Source: Streptomyces sp. V4I2
GTDB lineage: Bacteria; Actinomycetota; Actinomycetes; Streptomycetales; Streptomycetaceae
Length of the DNA: 64,000 nucleotides
NCBI RefSeq assembly: GCF_030817655.1
Contig: NZ_JAUSZM010000003.1
Span: forward strand, 7,626,001 to 7,690,000
Direction: 5' to 3'
A program made the position numbers and the translations under genes. How positions within the stretch are numbered: the stretch's first letter is position 1; the number at the start of each line of letters is the position of its first letter. Positions 56,199 to 64,000 of the stretch are shown piece by piece. The notes under the pieces are model-generated. The model was given only the letters and a program-made list of their open reading frames with translations. It had not been told where the DNA came from and did not search any database.

Positions 56199-56891
56199 GT
56201 GCCCCTGAGCCCCCTCGAACACGACCGCCGCTACGGCGAGCTGGACCAGGTGATGCGTGCCTACGCCGGTCAGCCGGCGGACGACACCGCGGACAAGCCC
56301 GGCGCGGCCCTGACCGCGTACCTGCGGCAGACCTGGCACAGCCGCCCGTGGGCCCTGGCTGTCGCCGAGCGGCAACTGCGCGAGTACGCCGACCATCCGC
56401 CCGGCCGACTCCGGCTGCGCCTGGGCGAGTTCTACCCGATCCCTGACGTCGGGCTGCCCGAAGGCGAGATCCAGCAGTGGCTGTACTGCCTCGCGGACCA
56501 CATCAAGCACAGCATCGAGGAGGGCGAGGTCCCGCCCACGGCCACCCCCGCTACCCACTGGGAGTGGCATGCCCGCTTCCCCGAGCTCGGCCAGTTTCTG
56601 GGTGGCTGGTTCTCGCAGGACATGCCGGACGAGTTCGACGACCATGACGCGGCGGTCGACGACTACCGGTCCTCGACCGACCTGTTGCTCGCGGCTCGGC
56701 TCGTCGGCGAGCTGCACGAACTGCTCGCGCTGGACCTCGACGAGTCCGACTACGCCTTGGCCGTCGCGGAGTTGGGCATGGAGGTCGATCCGCCGACCCC
56801 GTACTCGCCGGGTGGCTGGCTGGCGTTGGTCGCCGATCGGCTCAGTGCGCCGCGGGCGGAGTACGGGCCCCGGGAGACGGGGGACGCGTGA
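56199..56891 (+). CDS. CdiI-type immunity protein, two domains
   Basis: The 230-residue protein starts at a GTG 16 bp after the orphan tip. The C-terminal half (FPELGQFLGGWFSQDMPDEF, then AVDDYRSS and ELHELLAL) matches the CdiI_2-type immunity domain that often follows RNase A-like toxins. The N-terminal half (AYLRQTWHSRPWALAVAERQ, with LRLRLGEFYPIPDVGLPEGE) looks like a second CdiI-like immunity domain. The fusion may protect against more than one toxin. It probably neutralises a toxin like the adjacent fragment. The match is from memory of the families, not a search. Confidence 0.72.
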   Translation: MPLSPLEHDRRYGELDQVMRAYAGQPADDTADKPGAALTAYLRQTWHSRPWALAVAERQLREYADHPPGRLRLRLGEFYPIPDVGLPEGEIQQWLYCLADHIKHSIEEGEVPPTATPATHWEWHARFPELGQFLGGWFSQDMPDEFDDHDAAVDDYRSSTDLLLAARLVGELHELLALDLDESDYALAVAELGMEVDPPTPYSPGGWLALVADRLSAPRAEYGPRETGDA

Positions 56892-56931
56892 GTGACCGAA
56901 CCGGGCGATGAGTTGTCGTCAAGCTCCGTTG

Positions 56932-57285
56932 TCAGTTCGGAGCCGGGGAAGCCGTGCCGTCGGCCTCGAAGTCGAAGTCGATCTGGTCTTCTTCGACAGC
57001 GGTCACCTTGACCGTCACGCCCAAGGTGCTGCCGTCGTCCGCTGTGAGCGTGCAACGGGTGGTGGTACCGACCTTCCCGGCGAGGTCCTCGGGGCACGTG
57101 ATGTCCGGCAGGCGGCGGCCCGTTGTGGCGGCGAGCTTTTCGGCGAGGGTGGTGGCCAGTTTGTCGGAAGACATCTTCGGCATGGACGTTCCGACAGTGA
57201 CCGAGCCCGAGCAGCCGACGAGCAGCATGCCGGCTGCCACGGCCGAGAGGCTCCAAGTCGCTGCGGACAAGCGGGCCATGGTCAC
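56932..57285 (-). CDS. DUF4333-like lipoprotein
   Basis: The 117-residue protein starts at a GTG 5 bp after GGAG, with an ATG 2 codons later as an alternative. The signal ends in lipobox LVGC (SAVAAGMLLVGCSG). The mature part, CPEDLAGKVGTTTRCTLTADDGSTLGVTVKV with two cysteines, matches DUF4333, common in actinobacteria. Its function is unknown. It is oriented against the ESX genes and separates the toxin module from the second half of the cluster. Confidence 0.82.
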   Translation of the reverse strand: MTMARLSAATWSLSAVAAGMLLVGCSGSVTVGTSMPKMSSDKLATTLAEKLAATTGRRLPDITCPEDLAGKVGTTTRCTLTADDGSTLGVTVKVTAVEEDQIDFDFEADGTASPAPN

Positions 57286-57634
57286 GGGGGCTCCAATCCT
57301 GGTGATCAGGCGTGCGTAGCAGGGTGGATGAGGTCCGGGCGCGTTTTGGCATCGCAAAGATTGAGCCACGTGTGGCAGGCGACCTCTCGGAACGGCTCTG
57401 GTTCTCGGACGAGCGCGGCGAAACGGGGTCGCTCTGTCCAAGTTTCAGTCGATTCAGGGAAGTTCGGGGCGGGCTTCCTGACGGTGCCTCGACAACTTCG
57501 TAACTCACCTAACACAAAGTTCAGTTGGCCGCGATTTACACAATGACTACAGTAGTTATCGAGTGTGTTGATCAGGCCACCGCCTGTGCACCGCTCGACA
57601 GCTTCACCAACGGGGAACGGGGAAGGAAGGCATC
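57286..57634. promoter_or_regulatory. Divergent intergenic region, AT-rich promoter area
   Basis: No gene can be supported here. The part from about 57500 to 57560 is clearly richer in A/T than its surroundings and contains the palindrome ACTACAGTAGT (57546-57556). It probably holds the promoter for the operon starting at 57635, and its left part the promoter for the DUF4333 gene. Confidence 0.45.
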
Positions 57635-58099
57635 GTGCCTGCTGCGGAGCGCCAGGCTCTCAAGGTCACTCTGGAGTCGCTCGGAGAGTTCAAGAAGCGT
57701 GTGGACACCGCGCTCTCCAACTTCGAGGAGTCTCAAGGCAGTGCGCAGAAGGTCGGGGCGCACCGCCTCTCCGAGGCGTCGTTCAAGGGCGCAGGCCGCT
57801 TCGCCGAGGCTACGGGGCTCCACGCGCAGTACGAGCGCGTCCACGAGCGGCTGACCGCGCTCTCCAAGAACCTGGGCCTGCAGATCGAGGCGCTCCAGAT
57901 CGCCGTGACCGGCGCGCGCGGAGACTTCAACAACCTCGAAGAGGAGCAGCGGCGACGGTTCTGGGAGATCCAGACCGAAATCGGGCGGCAGGAAGAGGAA
58001 GCGAAGCGGGAGATGAAGGCCGCGGAGCGTGGAGAGAGCGCGCCACGGCGCTCTGACAACCAGCAGGCAGACGGGGACGAAGAGGGCCTGTACAAATGA
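57635..58099 (+). CDS. Helical ESX-type protein without a WXG motif
   Basis: The 154-residue product starts at a GTG after GGAAGGAAGG. It is almost entirely helical: LKVTLESLGEFKKRVDTALSNF, a central turn near SFKGAGRFAEATGLH, and a long charged coiled coil to about residue 130. Size and two-helix layout resemble ESX partner proteins, but the turn has no WXG. It overlaps the next, WXG-containing gene by 4 bp, so the two probably form a pair. No known family was recognised. Confidence 0.75.
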   Translation: MPAAERQALKVTLESLGEFKKRVDTALSNFEESQGSAQKVGAHRLSEASFKGAGRFAEATGLHAQYERVHERLTALSKNLGLQIEALQIAVTGARGDFNNLEEEQRRRFWEIQTEIGRQEEEAKREMKAAERGESAPRRSDNQQADGDEEGLYK

Positions 58100-59778
58100 G
58101 CGACGAGCAGAAGCACCAGGATCCGCACCAGGCGGAGAAGGAAGACGCCTCAGCGCAGCTCAGTGCCATCGACTTGATCAATCAGGGGACGGCGTTCGTC
58201 AGGACCCTTCCCTTCGGCGGTGCTGTCCCCCGCGTCTTTGGCAAGACGGACTTCGAAGGCCACGACCTGAACGCCATGATCGACCTGGTCGAGTCGGCGA
58301 AACCGGAGGATCTGGAGACCGCGGGCAAGGCTCTGTGGGACGCCAAGGACGCCATCGAAACGGCCGCCAACGAGCTCAAGGACCATATTGGGAGGGTTGA
58401 GTGGGAGGGCGAGTCCGCCACGGCCTTCCACACCTGGGGCGGCAACCTCGTCAAGCATGCTCTTGAGCTCGCAACCTTCGCCGAAGCCGCCGGTACCCAG
58501 ATCACGGCAGCGGCCACGGGCCTCGCGTCGGTCCGCAGCGCCATGCCGCCCCGCGACACCCGGCTCGTCCGCACGCCGGTGGAGGACATCCCGACGCCGA
58601 AGCAGGTTGACGGCAACGAGGAGTACACGGCGGCGGTCAAGGTCGAGAAGGACCGCCAAGAGGCGATCAACCAGATGAACCGGCTGGCCTCCTTCTACGA
58701 GGTGTCCGAGGGATACCTGGCGAAGCAGGAGGCGCCTACGTTCGAGGCTATGCCGGATGTGGGGGTGCCTAAGCCGGATGCGAGCTATCGCGATCCGATC
58801 AAAGGCAGTGAGGTGCAAGGTGGCGCGGGGCTTGGGGCCGCTCGTGAGTCCCTGGCGACTGGAAATGATAATTCGGGCACAGGAACCAAGCATCCCCGTT
58901 CGGAAGGCACGACACCGCCGCTCAGGCATGTGGACGATCCCACCATCCGCCCGGATGGGAACGTCGGCACGAATATCGACAGCGTAGGAACCCTCCCGCC
59001 CCAGGAGACCATGAGGCCAGCGCCCAACGTGCCGACGGGCCCTGGTCCGAGCGGAGGGAACGGAGGGACGGTCCCGCCATTCCCCTCCGGCACGGTTCCT
59101 CCTGGACCGGGCGGGTTGACCGGCCGCACCTCGGGCTTCGGCGGAGCGAACGGCAACAGGGCCCCGATCTCGGCTCAGGGCCGCACAGCGACTCCCAATG
59201 GCACCGCCGGCGGGCGTGGCACGCCGGGCCCCATGGGGCGCGCCACTGCTGCGGGACAATCGGGAATCCGAGGCGGAGGCGCGTCTCCCATGGGGCGAGG
59301 CGTCTCCGGTGGTACGCCACGTCCCATTGCGGGACCGGCGAGTGGCCGTGCCGGTGGCGCGAGTTCAGGGGCGGCACGCGGCAATGGAGTTGTCGGAGGA
59401 CGGCCCACCACCGGTGCCACGCCAGCTTCAACCGGTTCCAGGGTGTCGCGCGGTACGGTCGTCGGCGCCGAGGGCAACACCGCGTCCCGTACACCTGCTG
59501 GCAAGATCGGACAGCGCGGAGTCATCGGGGCACCGAACTCCACTCCTGCCGGCGCCCGTACGGGGCAGACTGCCCGACCCGCCGGGGGCAATCCGGACGG
59601 GGTTGTCGGTACGCCGCAGGGGCGAGCCCCTGCGGCGAGGAGCGGTGGAGCGGCCGGAGGCAGTGCGCAGGCCCCGCGCAGCCTGCGCGGGAATCGGCGG
59701 AACGCGAATGATGAAGACCGCGAGGGCGAACGTCAGCCCGACCCGCAGCGGCGTAACGCGCCGCCAGTGACTGACTGA
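58096..59778 (+). CDS. WXG100-like ESX substrate with long Gly/Pro-rich tail
   Basis: The 560-residue product has a helical N-terminal region (about 20-220) that includes IGRVEWEGESATAFHTWGG, a WXG turn, and SFYEVSEGYLAKQEA, similar in position to the YxxxE-type export signals. From about residue 240 it is disordered and rich in Gly, Pro, Thr and Arg. The layout recalls long WXG or PPE-like proteins. It overlaps the 57635 gene by 4 bp and precedes a mycosin gene by 24 bp. It is probably a secreted or surface protein; its role is unknown. Confidence 0.75.
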   Translation: MSDEQKHQDPHQAEKEDASAQLSAIDLINQGTAFVRTLPFGGAVPRVFGKTDFEGHDLNAMIDLVESAKPEDLETAGKALWDAKDAIETAANELKDHIGRVEWEGESATAFHTWGGNLVKHALELATFAEAAGTQITAAATGLASVRSAMPPRDTRLVRTPVEDIPTPKQVDGNEEYTAAVKVEKDRQEAINQMNRLASFYEVSEGYLAKQEAPTFEAMPDVGVPKPDASYRDPIKGSEVQGGAGLGAARESLATGNDNSGTGTKHPRSEGTTPPLRHVDDPTIRPDGNVGTNIDSVGTLPPQETMRPAPNVPTGPGPSGGNGGTVPPFPSGTVPPGPGGLTGRTSGFGGANGNRAPISAQGRTATPNGTAGGRGTPGPMGRATAAGQSGIRGGGASPMGRGVSGGTPRPIAGPASGRAGGASSGAARGNGVVGGRPTTGATPASTGSRVSRGTVVGAEGNTASRTPAGKIGQRGVIGAPNSTPAGARTGQTARPAGGNPDGVVGTPQGRAPAARSGGAAGGSAQAPRSLRGNRRNANDEDREGERQPDPQRRNAPPVTD

Positions 59779-59802
59779 ACACGAGCGAGGATTTACACAG
59801 GC

Positions 59803-61074
59803 ATGACAGGGACCAGCCCACGTGGCGGATTGACTGCGCTTTTCGCAGGACGTGCCGGACGACGAGTGTCGGCCGTGTGCGCGGCACTCGGCGCATTCGC
59901 CGTCGTGTCTTCGGGGCTGGCTCCGAGTGCAGTGGCCGCCGATATCCAGTCGAAGCAGTGGTACTTGGACGCGATGGACGCGGAGGGTATGTGGAAGGTC
60001 AGCACTGGCAAAGGCGTAAAGGTTGCCGTGCTGGACACCGGTGTGAATCCCGATACCTCGTCCCTGAAGGGACAGGTGCTCGAGGGTGAGGTGTCGCAGG
60101 CGGTCTCGTACAACGCCACCAAGGACTACGACGGCCACGGCACCAGCATGGCGGAGTTGATTGCCGGTACAGGTGCCGGAGGCGGCCTGCAGGGTCTGGC
60201 CCCTGGAGCGAAGATTGTTCCCTATCGGGTGCTGACCAAAGGTGTGACGAACAGCACCGACAAAGAGAACACTCCATCAATCGCGGATGCGATCAAGGCG
60301 GCCGCTGACAGCGACGCCCAAATTCTGAGCATGTCGTTCGGCGGTGACATCATGAACCCCGATGAGGAGGCCGCCGTCAAGTACGCCCAATCCAAGGGCA
60401 AGCTGATGTTCGCTGGCACGGGCAACGACGCCGAATCAAAGAACTTTATCGGCTATCCGGCTGCCTATCCCTATGTCGTCGGAGTGGCCGCAGCGGACGA
60501 TAAGGGGAAAGTCGGAGACTTTTCGGAGCACGGCAACTACGTTGATCTAGCGGCTCCCGGCCTCAAAGTGCCCACCTGGTGCGACGCCACATTTCGCGCG
60601 TACTGCCCCGACGGAGTAGGAACAAGTATGGCCACCGCCATCACCTCCGCCTCCGCCGCCCTCATCTGGTCAGCCCACCCCAACTGGACGGCCAACCAGG
60701 TTCTCGGCACTTTGATCGACACAGCCGCCCGGGACTGGCCGAAGGACCAGCCAAGCAACTATCTCGGCTACGGATTGGTCCGCCCTCGCAGGGTGCTGGA
60801 AAACAGCAGTATCAACCCCGCCAACACGGATCCGCTCAGCTACGAGAACGGGGCTGGCGTCACTGGAGCCTCCCCCTCCCCCTCTCCCTCCGCTCCCTCC
60901 TCAGCGTCGTCACAAGCCCCGAACGACACTTCGGGCGGGGATACTTCGGCGGCAGCATCAAGCTCTAACTCCTCTGACGGCAACACCCAGTTGTGGGTCA
61001 TCCTCGGCGCGGCCGGCGTCGTGGTCGTCGGCGCCGGCGCCTTCGTGGCACTGCGCAAGCGGCGAACCGCCTGA
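59803..61074 (+). CDS. Type VII secretion-associated serine protease (mycosin 2)
   Basis: The 423-residue subtilase has a signal peptide ending near SAVAAD. The triad is intact: D78 in VAVLDTGVN, H112 in DGHGTSMAE and S275 in GVGTSMATAI. A Ser/Thr/Pro-rich linker (about 350-390) leads to a C-terminal membrane span (LWVILGAAGVVVVGAGAFVAL) and a basic tail. It is clearly diverged from the mycosin at 51333, so the two may serve different substrates. It lies between the long WXG-like gene and the EsxA-like gene. Confidence 0.92.
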   Translation: MTGTSPRGGLTALFAGRAGRRVSAVCAALGAFAVVSSGLAPSAVAADIQSKQWYLDAMDAEGMWKVSTGKGVKVAVLDTGVNPDTSSLKGQVLEGEVSQAVSYNATKDYDGHGTSMAELIAGTGAGGGLQGLAPGAKIVPYRVLTKGVTNSTDKENTPSIADAIKAAADSDAQILSMSFGGDIMNPDEEAAVKYAQSKGKLMFAGTGNDAESKNFIGYPAAYPYVVGVAAADDKGKVGDFSEHGNYVDLAAPGLKVPTWCDATFRAYCPDGVGTSMATAITSASAALIWSAHPNWTANQVLGTLIDTAARDWPKDQPSNYLGYGLVRPRRVLENSSINPANTDPLSYENGAGVTGASPSPSPSAPSSASSQAPNDTSGGDTSAAASSSNSSDGNTQLWVILGAAGVVVVGAGAFVALRKRRTA

Positions 61075-61203
61075 CCAGCGGCACACGGATCCGCATGGAT
61101 CCGCGGGCAGCCGAACCGGCAACAACTCCCGTACCAGCGCCTCACCACACGGTGATGCGTAACTAACCAAGCCCTCAAGACGGTTCACGAAGGGAAGTCC
61201 GAA

Positions 61204-61542
61204 ATGGCAGATGGGCAGAAGCTCAGCGACGGCGAAGTAATCAAGCTCGAAAAGGAAATGGTCCAGGGGTACGAATCGATCCGGGGCCAGCTCAGCAAGC
61301 TCCAGGGAACCCTGGACACCATGGAGGCGAACTGGCGAGGCGTCGGCGCCAATGCCTTCAACACCAAGCAGGTTGAGATCAACGAGCGCGTCAAGCACAT
61401 CGGCGCGCTGCTCACGTGGTTCCTGGACAACATCAACGAGACCCGCAAACTCACGAACACGAACGAGGATGCGGTGCGCGCTTCCATGCAGGGCATTGAC
61501 ATCCAGCACGGCGGGTCGCACTCGGCCCTCAGCAGCTACTGA
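61204..61542 (+). CDS. WXG100 protein, EsxA-like
   Basis: The 112-residue product has two helices joined by NWRGVGANAF, the WXG motif. The first helix is EVIKLEKEMVQGYESIRGQL and the second continues through LTWFLDNINETRKL. Such proteins form heterodimers with a partner WXG100 protein and are exported by the ESX machine. The partner gene follows 65 bp downstream. GAAGGGAAG precedes the ATG. The EsxA/EsxB label is by order and likeness only. Confidence 0.88.
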   Translation: MADGQKLSDGEVIKLEKEMVQGYESIRGQLSKLQGTLDTMEANWRGVGANAFNTKQVEINERVKHIGALLTWFLDNINETRKLTNTNEDAVRASMQGIDIQHGGSHSALSSY

Positions 61543-61607
61543 GCGATACCTCTGGCGTGTCCTCGGCCGTCGCGGCCCACAACAAGCCAATGAAGAGATG
61601 AGGAACC

Positions 61608-61910
61608 ATGGTTAACGTCCACAACGACGAGATGGCTGTGAAGTACGGCGGTCTCGACGCGATCACCACTGAGCTCGGAAACCAGGCCAGGAAGCTCGAA
61701 GAGGACATCCAGGCCCTGAAGTCGGCCGTCCTCCGTGCCGCCGCCGGCTGGGAAGGCGAAGCCGCGAACGCGTTCGGCCAGAAGATGAAGGAGTGGGACG
61801 CCGACGCAGCCGCCATCCACACGGCGCTGGTCAGCATCGGCCAGAAGGTCACCCTGGCCAGCGGTGACTACCGAGGCGGCGACCTCAAGGCGGCCAGCTA
61901 CTTCCAGTGA
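61608..61910 (+). CDS. WXG100 protein, EsxB-like
   Basis: The 100-residue product is a canonical WXG100 protein: AAAGWEGEAANAFGQKMKEWD is the turn, with ITTELGNQARKLEEDIQALK before it. It ends in ...GGDLKAASYFQ with YRGGD nearby, close to the YxxxD/E signal that ESX systems recognise. It is the likely dimer partner of the protein at 61204. A hairpin follows. Confidence 0.88.
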   Translation: MVNVHNDEMAVKYGGLDAITTELGNQARKLEEDIQALKSAVLRAAAGWEGEAANAFGQKMKEWDADAAAIHTALVSIGQKVTLASGDYRGGDLKAASYFQ

Positions 61911-61931
61911 GCTGACCGGATCGGCAGGAAG

Positions 61932-61960
61932 GGGTGGGCACGCACGGGAGGTGCCCACCC
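61932..61960 (+). terminator. Hairpin terminator after the EsxB-like gene
   Basis: GGGTGGGCAC (61932-61941) pairs perfectly with GTGCCCACCC (61951-61960) around a 9-base loop. It closes the ESX operon. Confidence 0.75.
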
Positions 61961-62095
61961 TGCGCGTAGGTGCGGGCCGTTCGCACCCGGCGACGCTTCG
62001 GCGAACTCGATTTTCGCCTCCTGACCTGCATGCCAGTCCATATGCCAGCCCTCTACTTCATCCGCGACGGCGCGCGCAACCGGCAGCGGCGGAGT

Positions 62096-62182
62096 AATTG
62101 GCCGATTTGGGCCAGCAGCAGATCACAAACATGCAGGTGGTCGGGTCCGGGGTGGCGCGGGAGTGGCCCAAATCTTCCAATT
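62096..62182. repeat. Long inverted repeat in a gene-free region
   Basis: AATTGGCCGATTTGGGCCA (62096-62114) is matched by TGGCCCAAATCTTCCAATT (62164-62182), with 17 of 19 positions complementary and 49 bases between. The whole stretch 61961-62449 holds no gene that can be supported. The structure may be a second terminator, a small-RNA gene or a mobile-element footprint. Confidence 0.6.
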
Positions 62183-62449
62183 GCTCCGCCCTTCCCCGCA
62201 CCGACCTGCGCACTCGCCGCCCGCCGATTGAACGGCACTGCCCATCCCCAGCCCACGGCCCGCAAACCGCATAACCCGCCCGGCGTCCCACCGCCCCGCC
62301 GACGCGCACCAATCCACCGGCCGGAAGCCGCCAACCGACCCAGCGCACCGGCGAGGCGAGGCCGCGCCCGCCCCCTGCGAAGAGCACGGCGAGCTGGCGA
62401 TGCCGCCGGCTCGGACGCCGGTTCCGAGGTGCCGGCGAAGCCATCCGGC

Positions 62450-63247
62450 TCATCCGGCAGGCTCCGAAGACGTGAGAACGATGTCGGCCCAGACCGTCAG
62501 CCCGCTGCCCGCCCGTCGTGTTCCCCACCGGTTGGCCAGCGCTTCGGTGATCAGCAGCCCGCGACCGTGTTCCTGCTCCGGGCTCGGAGGCCCTGCCGGC
62601 GTGGGGGACGACGCCGACGGGTGCCCCGCACCCTGGTCGGTGACGCTGACTGTGACAGTCCGCCCAAAAGTGGCACACGTGACCGTGATGGTGCGGCTGT
62701 CGGTGTGCTCCAGGGCGTTGGCGACCAGCTCTCCGGTGATCGTTTCCAGATCATCCGTCGTACTGGATGGCAGTCCCCATGCCCCGGCCATGTCGCGTAC
62801 GTAGCGCCGGGCGGCGCTCGCGCAGGTGAGGTCGCGGCCAGGGAGAGTGAGCAGGCCGAAGCCCCGGGGGTCGGCCGGGGTGTGCGCCAGGGCGTCGTGA
62901 AGAACGGTTGCCGACGATGCCGCAAGAGCCTGTCCATTCCCTCCGGTCCACCGCTCCCGGCCAAGCCGGGTGCCCCGGGAGACGGCGATGAGCAGCACGT
63001 CCTGGAGCGCGTCCGCCAACTGACCTGCCAGGCCAGCGAATTCCCCGGAACCACCCCTCGGCCCAGGTGCCGAGAGCCCGTCCCGCGCCCGCCCCAGAAG
63101 CCGCTGCGCGAGCCCGAGTTGCACGCCCTCGATCCGGTCGGCCAACCGTGAGGCGACCCCACCCTCTCCGTCCGTGAGGAGGAGACAGGGCTTCCCGTGC
63201 GCACCGGTCCAGGGCAGTAGCCGTACGCGGTCCGCCTCCTGGCTCAT
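62450..63247 (-). CDS. ATP-binding protein, HATPase (anti-sigma kinase-like)
   Basis: The 265-residue protein has a C-terminal GHKL ATPase-like domain: ETITGELVANALEHTDSRTI (N box), VTDQGAG (G1 box) and GRGLLITEALANRWG (G2-like). The N-terminal 110 residues are less typical. Small proteins of this kind are abundant in Streptomyces and resemble the SpoIIAB/RsbW anti-sigma kinases; targets are mostly unknown. The ATG overlaps the upstream gene by 4 bp. The pair is divergent from an XRE regulator, an arrangement seen often in Streptomyces. Confidence 0.87.
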   Translation of the reverse strand: MSQEADRVRLLPWTGAHGKPCLLLTDGEGGVASRLADRIEGVQLGLAQRLLGRARDGLSAPGPRGGSGEFAGLAGQLADALQDVLLIAVSRGTRLGRERWTGGNGQALAASSATVLHDALAHTPADPRGFGLLTLPGRDLTCASAARRYVRDMAGAWGLPSSTTDDLETITGELVANALEHTDSRTITVTCATFGRTVTVSVTDQGAGHPSASSPTPAGPPSPEQEHGRGLLITEALANRWGTRRAGSGLTVWADIVLTSSEPAG

Positions 63248-63582
63248 GCCGCAGCTCCCAGCACGGCGTGGATGTCACGGACATCAAGGTCCACGCCGTA
63301 CGCGGTACACCAGAGCGTGTCGCGGCCTAGGCGCTGGAGACGAGCCTCTTCCTCGCGTTCGTGTGCGGCGAGGTAGGGGCGGACGAGGGGGGTGGAGGCG
63401 CCGTCGATGGGGGTGTGCCAGGCGCGGACGGTAGGAGCTGGATCGGACTGAAGCTGCTTGAGTCGCTCACACGGCGGGGTGGGCGGAAACCGCACCACCG
63501 CCAGCCGATCAGCCCGGTGCCGCCGACAGACAGCGGCGATTCGCCACAACCAACTCGCCATGCACTCCAAGTACTTGATCAC
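63244..63582 (-). CDS. Small protein of unknown function
   Basis: The 112-residue product starts at a GTG 8 bp after GAGGAG; a GTG at 63588 and an ATG at 63561 are less well placed. It is basic in the first half (AAVCRRHRADRLAVVRFPPTPP) and ends DTLWCTAYGVDLDVRDIHAVLGA. No family was recognised. It is translationally coupled to the ATP-binding protein and probably acts with it. Confidence 0.7.
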   Translation of the reverse strand: MIKYLECMASWLWRIAAVCRRHRADRLAVVRFPPTPPCERLKQLQSDPAPTVRAWHTPIDGASTPLVRPYLAAHEREEEARLQRLGRDTLWCTAYGVDLDVRDIHAVLGAAA

Positions 63583-63788
63583 GTCCACAACTCCTCAGGG
63601 CTCGTTCGAAGTTGAGGGAAGCCTGTCATGGGAATCCCATAGCAGGCACTCCCCTGAAGGGAGTTCACTAATGTGGGTGACGGACTTCGGACCCACGTCC
63701 GAAGTGCTCAAGGGGCCCATAAAGTCAGCCCGTTGGGTCGCACAGCAGTCGGAAACGGCTGGCTCCGCCTCAGGAAGGGACCAGGGAC
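63583..63788. promoter_or_regulatory. Palindrome-rich divergent promoter region
   Basis: Three inverted repeats lie in 100 bp: ATGGGA-A-TCCCAT (63628-63640), a CTCCC/GGGAG pair near 63649-63663, and ACTTCGGAC-CCAC-GTCCGAAGT (63684-63705). Nothing coding can be supported. They are good candidates for binding sites of the XRE regulator that starts at 63789. Confidence 0.6.
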
Positions 63789-64000
63789 ATGACCGCAACA
63801 CACACGGGGCCGGCCGGACGCATGCAGATTGCGCGAGGGCTGATCTCACTGCGGGAACGAGGCAGGCTGACCCAGACTCAAGTAGCCGAGAGGGCGGGTG
63901 TCAGCACCACAACCGTCAGCCGCTACGAAGCGTGGCAGGACCGTGCCCGCATTCGATGGGCCACGGTCAAGGCCCTGGCAGATGCCTGCGAGGCGACACC
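63789..64000 (+). CDS. XRE-family helix-turn-helix regulator, cut by the right edge
   Basis: The first 70 residues start at an ATG after GAAGGGA. LISLRERGRLTQTQVAERAGVSTTTVSRYE is a standard Cro/CI-type helix-turn-helix, followed by RIRWATVKALADACEATP. In Streptomyces such proteins often carry a DUF5753 domain C-terminally and sit beside HATPase proteins and small partners, as here; that part is beyond the window. Confidence 0.85.
   Translation, partial: MTATHTGPAGRMQIARGLISLRERGRLTQTQVAERAGVSTTTVSRYEAWQDRARIRWATVKALADACEAT

Noticed and set aside
56908..57546. A 212-codon plus-strand frame opposite the DUF4333 gene
   Set aside because: The minus strand gives a lipoprotein with signal and lipobox. 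The plus-strand frame has no domain or ribosome-binding site.
61961..62449. Several short open frames between the EsxB-like gene and the ATP-binding protein gene
   Set aside because: All are Arg/Pro-rich readings without start signals or recognisable content, and they cross the inverted repeat. None could be supported as a gene.

Overview
This is a high-GC actinobacterial chromosome segment. GTG starts, dense divergent operons, GC-rich third codon positions and gene families such as the dxr-rseP-ispG and rimP-nusA-ylxR-infB-rbfA-truB-ribF runs, a morphogenesis-type ESX cluster and the SCO5717-like ATPase all point to Streptomyces. No rRNA, tRNA, CRISPR array, insertion sequence or origin was seen.

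Region A (1-18.1 kb) is a catabolic island that reads as a near-complete xyloglucan utilisation locus. It has a GH3 beta-glucosidase (cut by the left edge), an ABC importer without its own ATPase (lipoprotein plus two permeases), a secreted GH74 xyloglucanase, a GH42 beta-galactosidase, a GH95 alpha-fucosidase, two secreted GH12 endoglucanases, a GH31 alpha-xylosidase and a LacI-family regulator. Three enzymes carry export signals and four do not, which fits endo-cleavage outside and side-chain removal inside. Near-identical palindromes with core GAAGCGCTTC lie in both divergent intergenic regions and probably form one LacI regulon. A sulfotransferase gene sits inside the island with no obvious role there.

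Region B (18.2-43.9 kb) is core housekeeping: an acyl-CoA dehydrogenase, dxr, a site-2 protease, ispG, two GNAT acetyltransferases, proS, rimP, nusA, ylxR, infB, a DUF503 gene, rbfA, truB and ribF. Set into it are a visibly decayed ApbE / NuoF-like / ferredoxin trio, an aminoglycoside-phosphotransferase-like pseudokinase, a ferritin-like protein, a lipoprotein, and a coupled pair made of a trypsin-fold protein lacking its serine and a large P-loop NTPase.

Region C (43.9-61.9 kb) is an ESX/type VII secretion cluster: a MinD/ParA-like ATPase with an apparent frameshift, an ESX-associated protein, EccE, EccB, two mycosins, several WXG100-type proteins, and a polymorphic-toxin module. The toxin is a 583-residue protein with a C-terminal bacterial RNase A-like domain. 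It is followed by a putative immunity gene, an orphan RNase A-like toxin tip and a CdiI-type immunity gene. EccC and EccD are not in the window.

Region D (61.9-64 kb) holds a long inverted repeat, a HATPase-type ATP-binding protein, a small unknown protein, a palindrome-rich gap and the start of an XRE-family regulator cut by the right edge.
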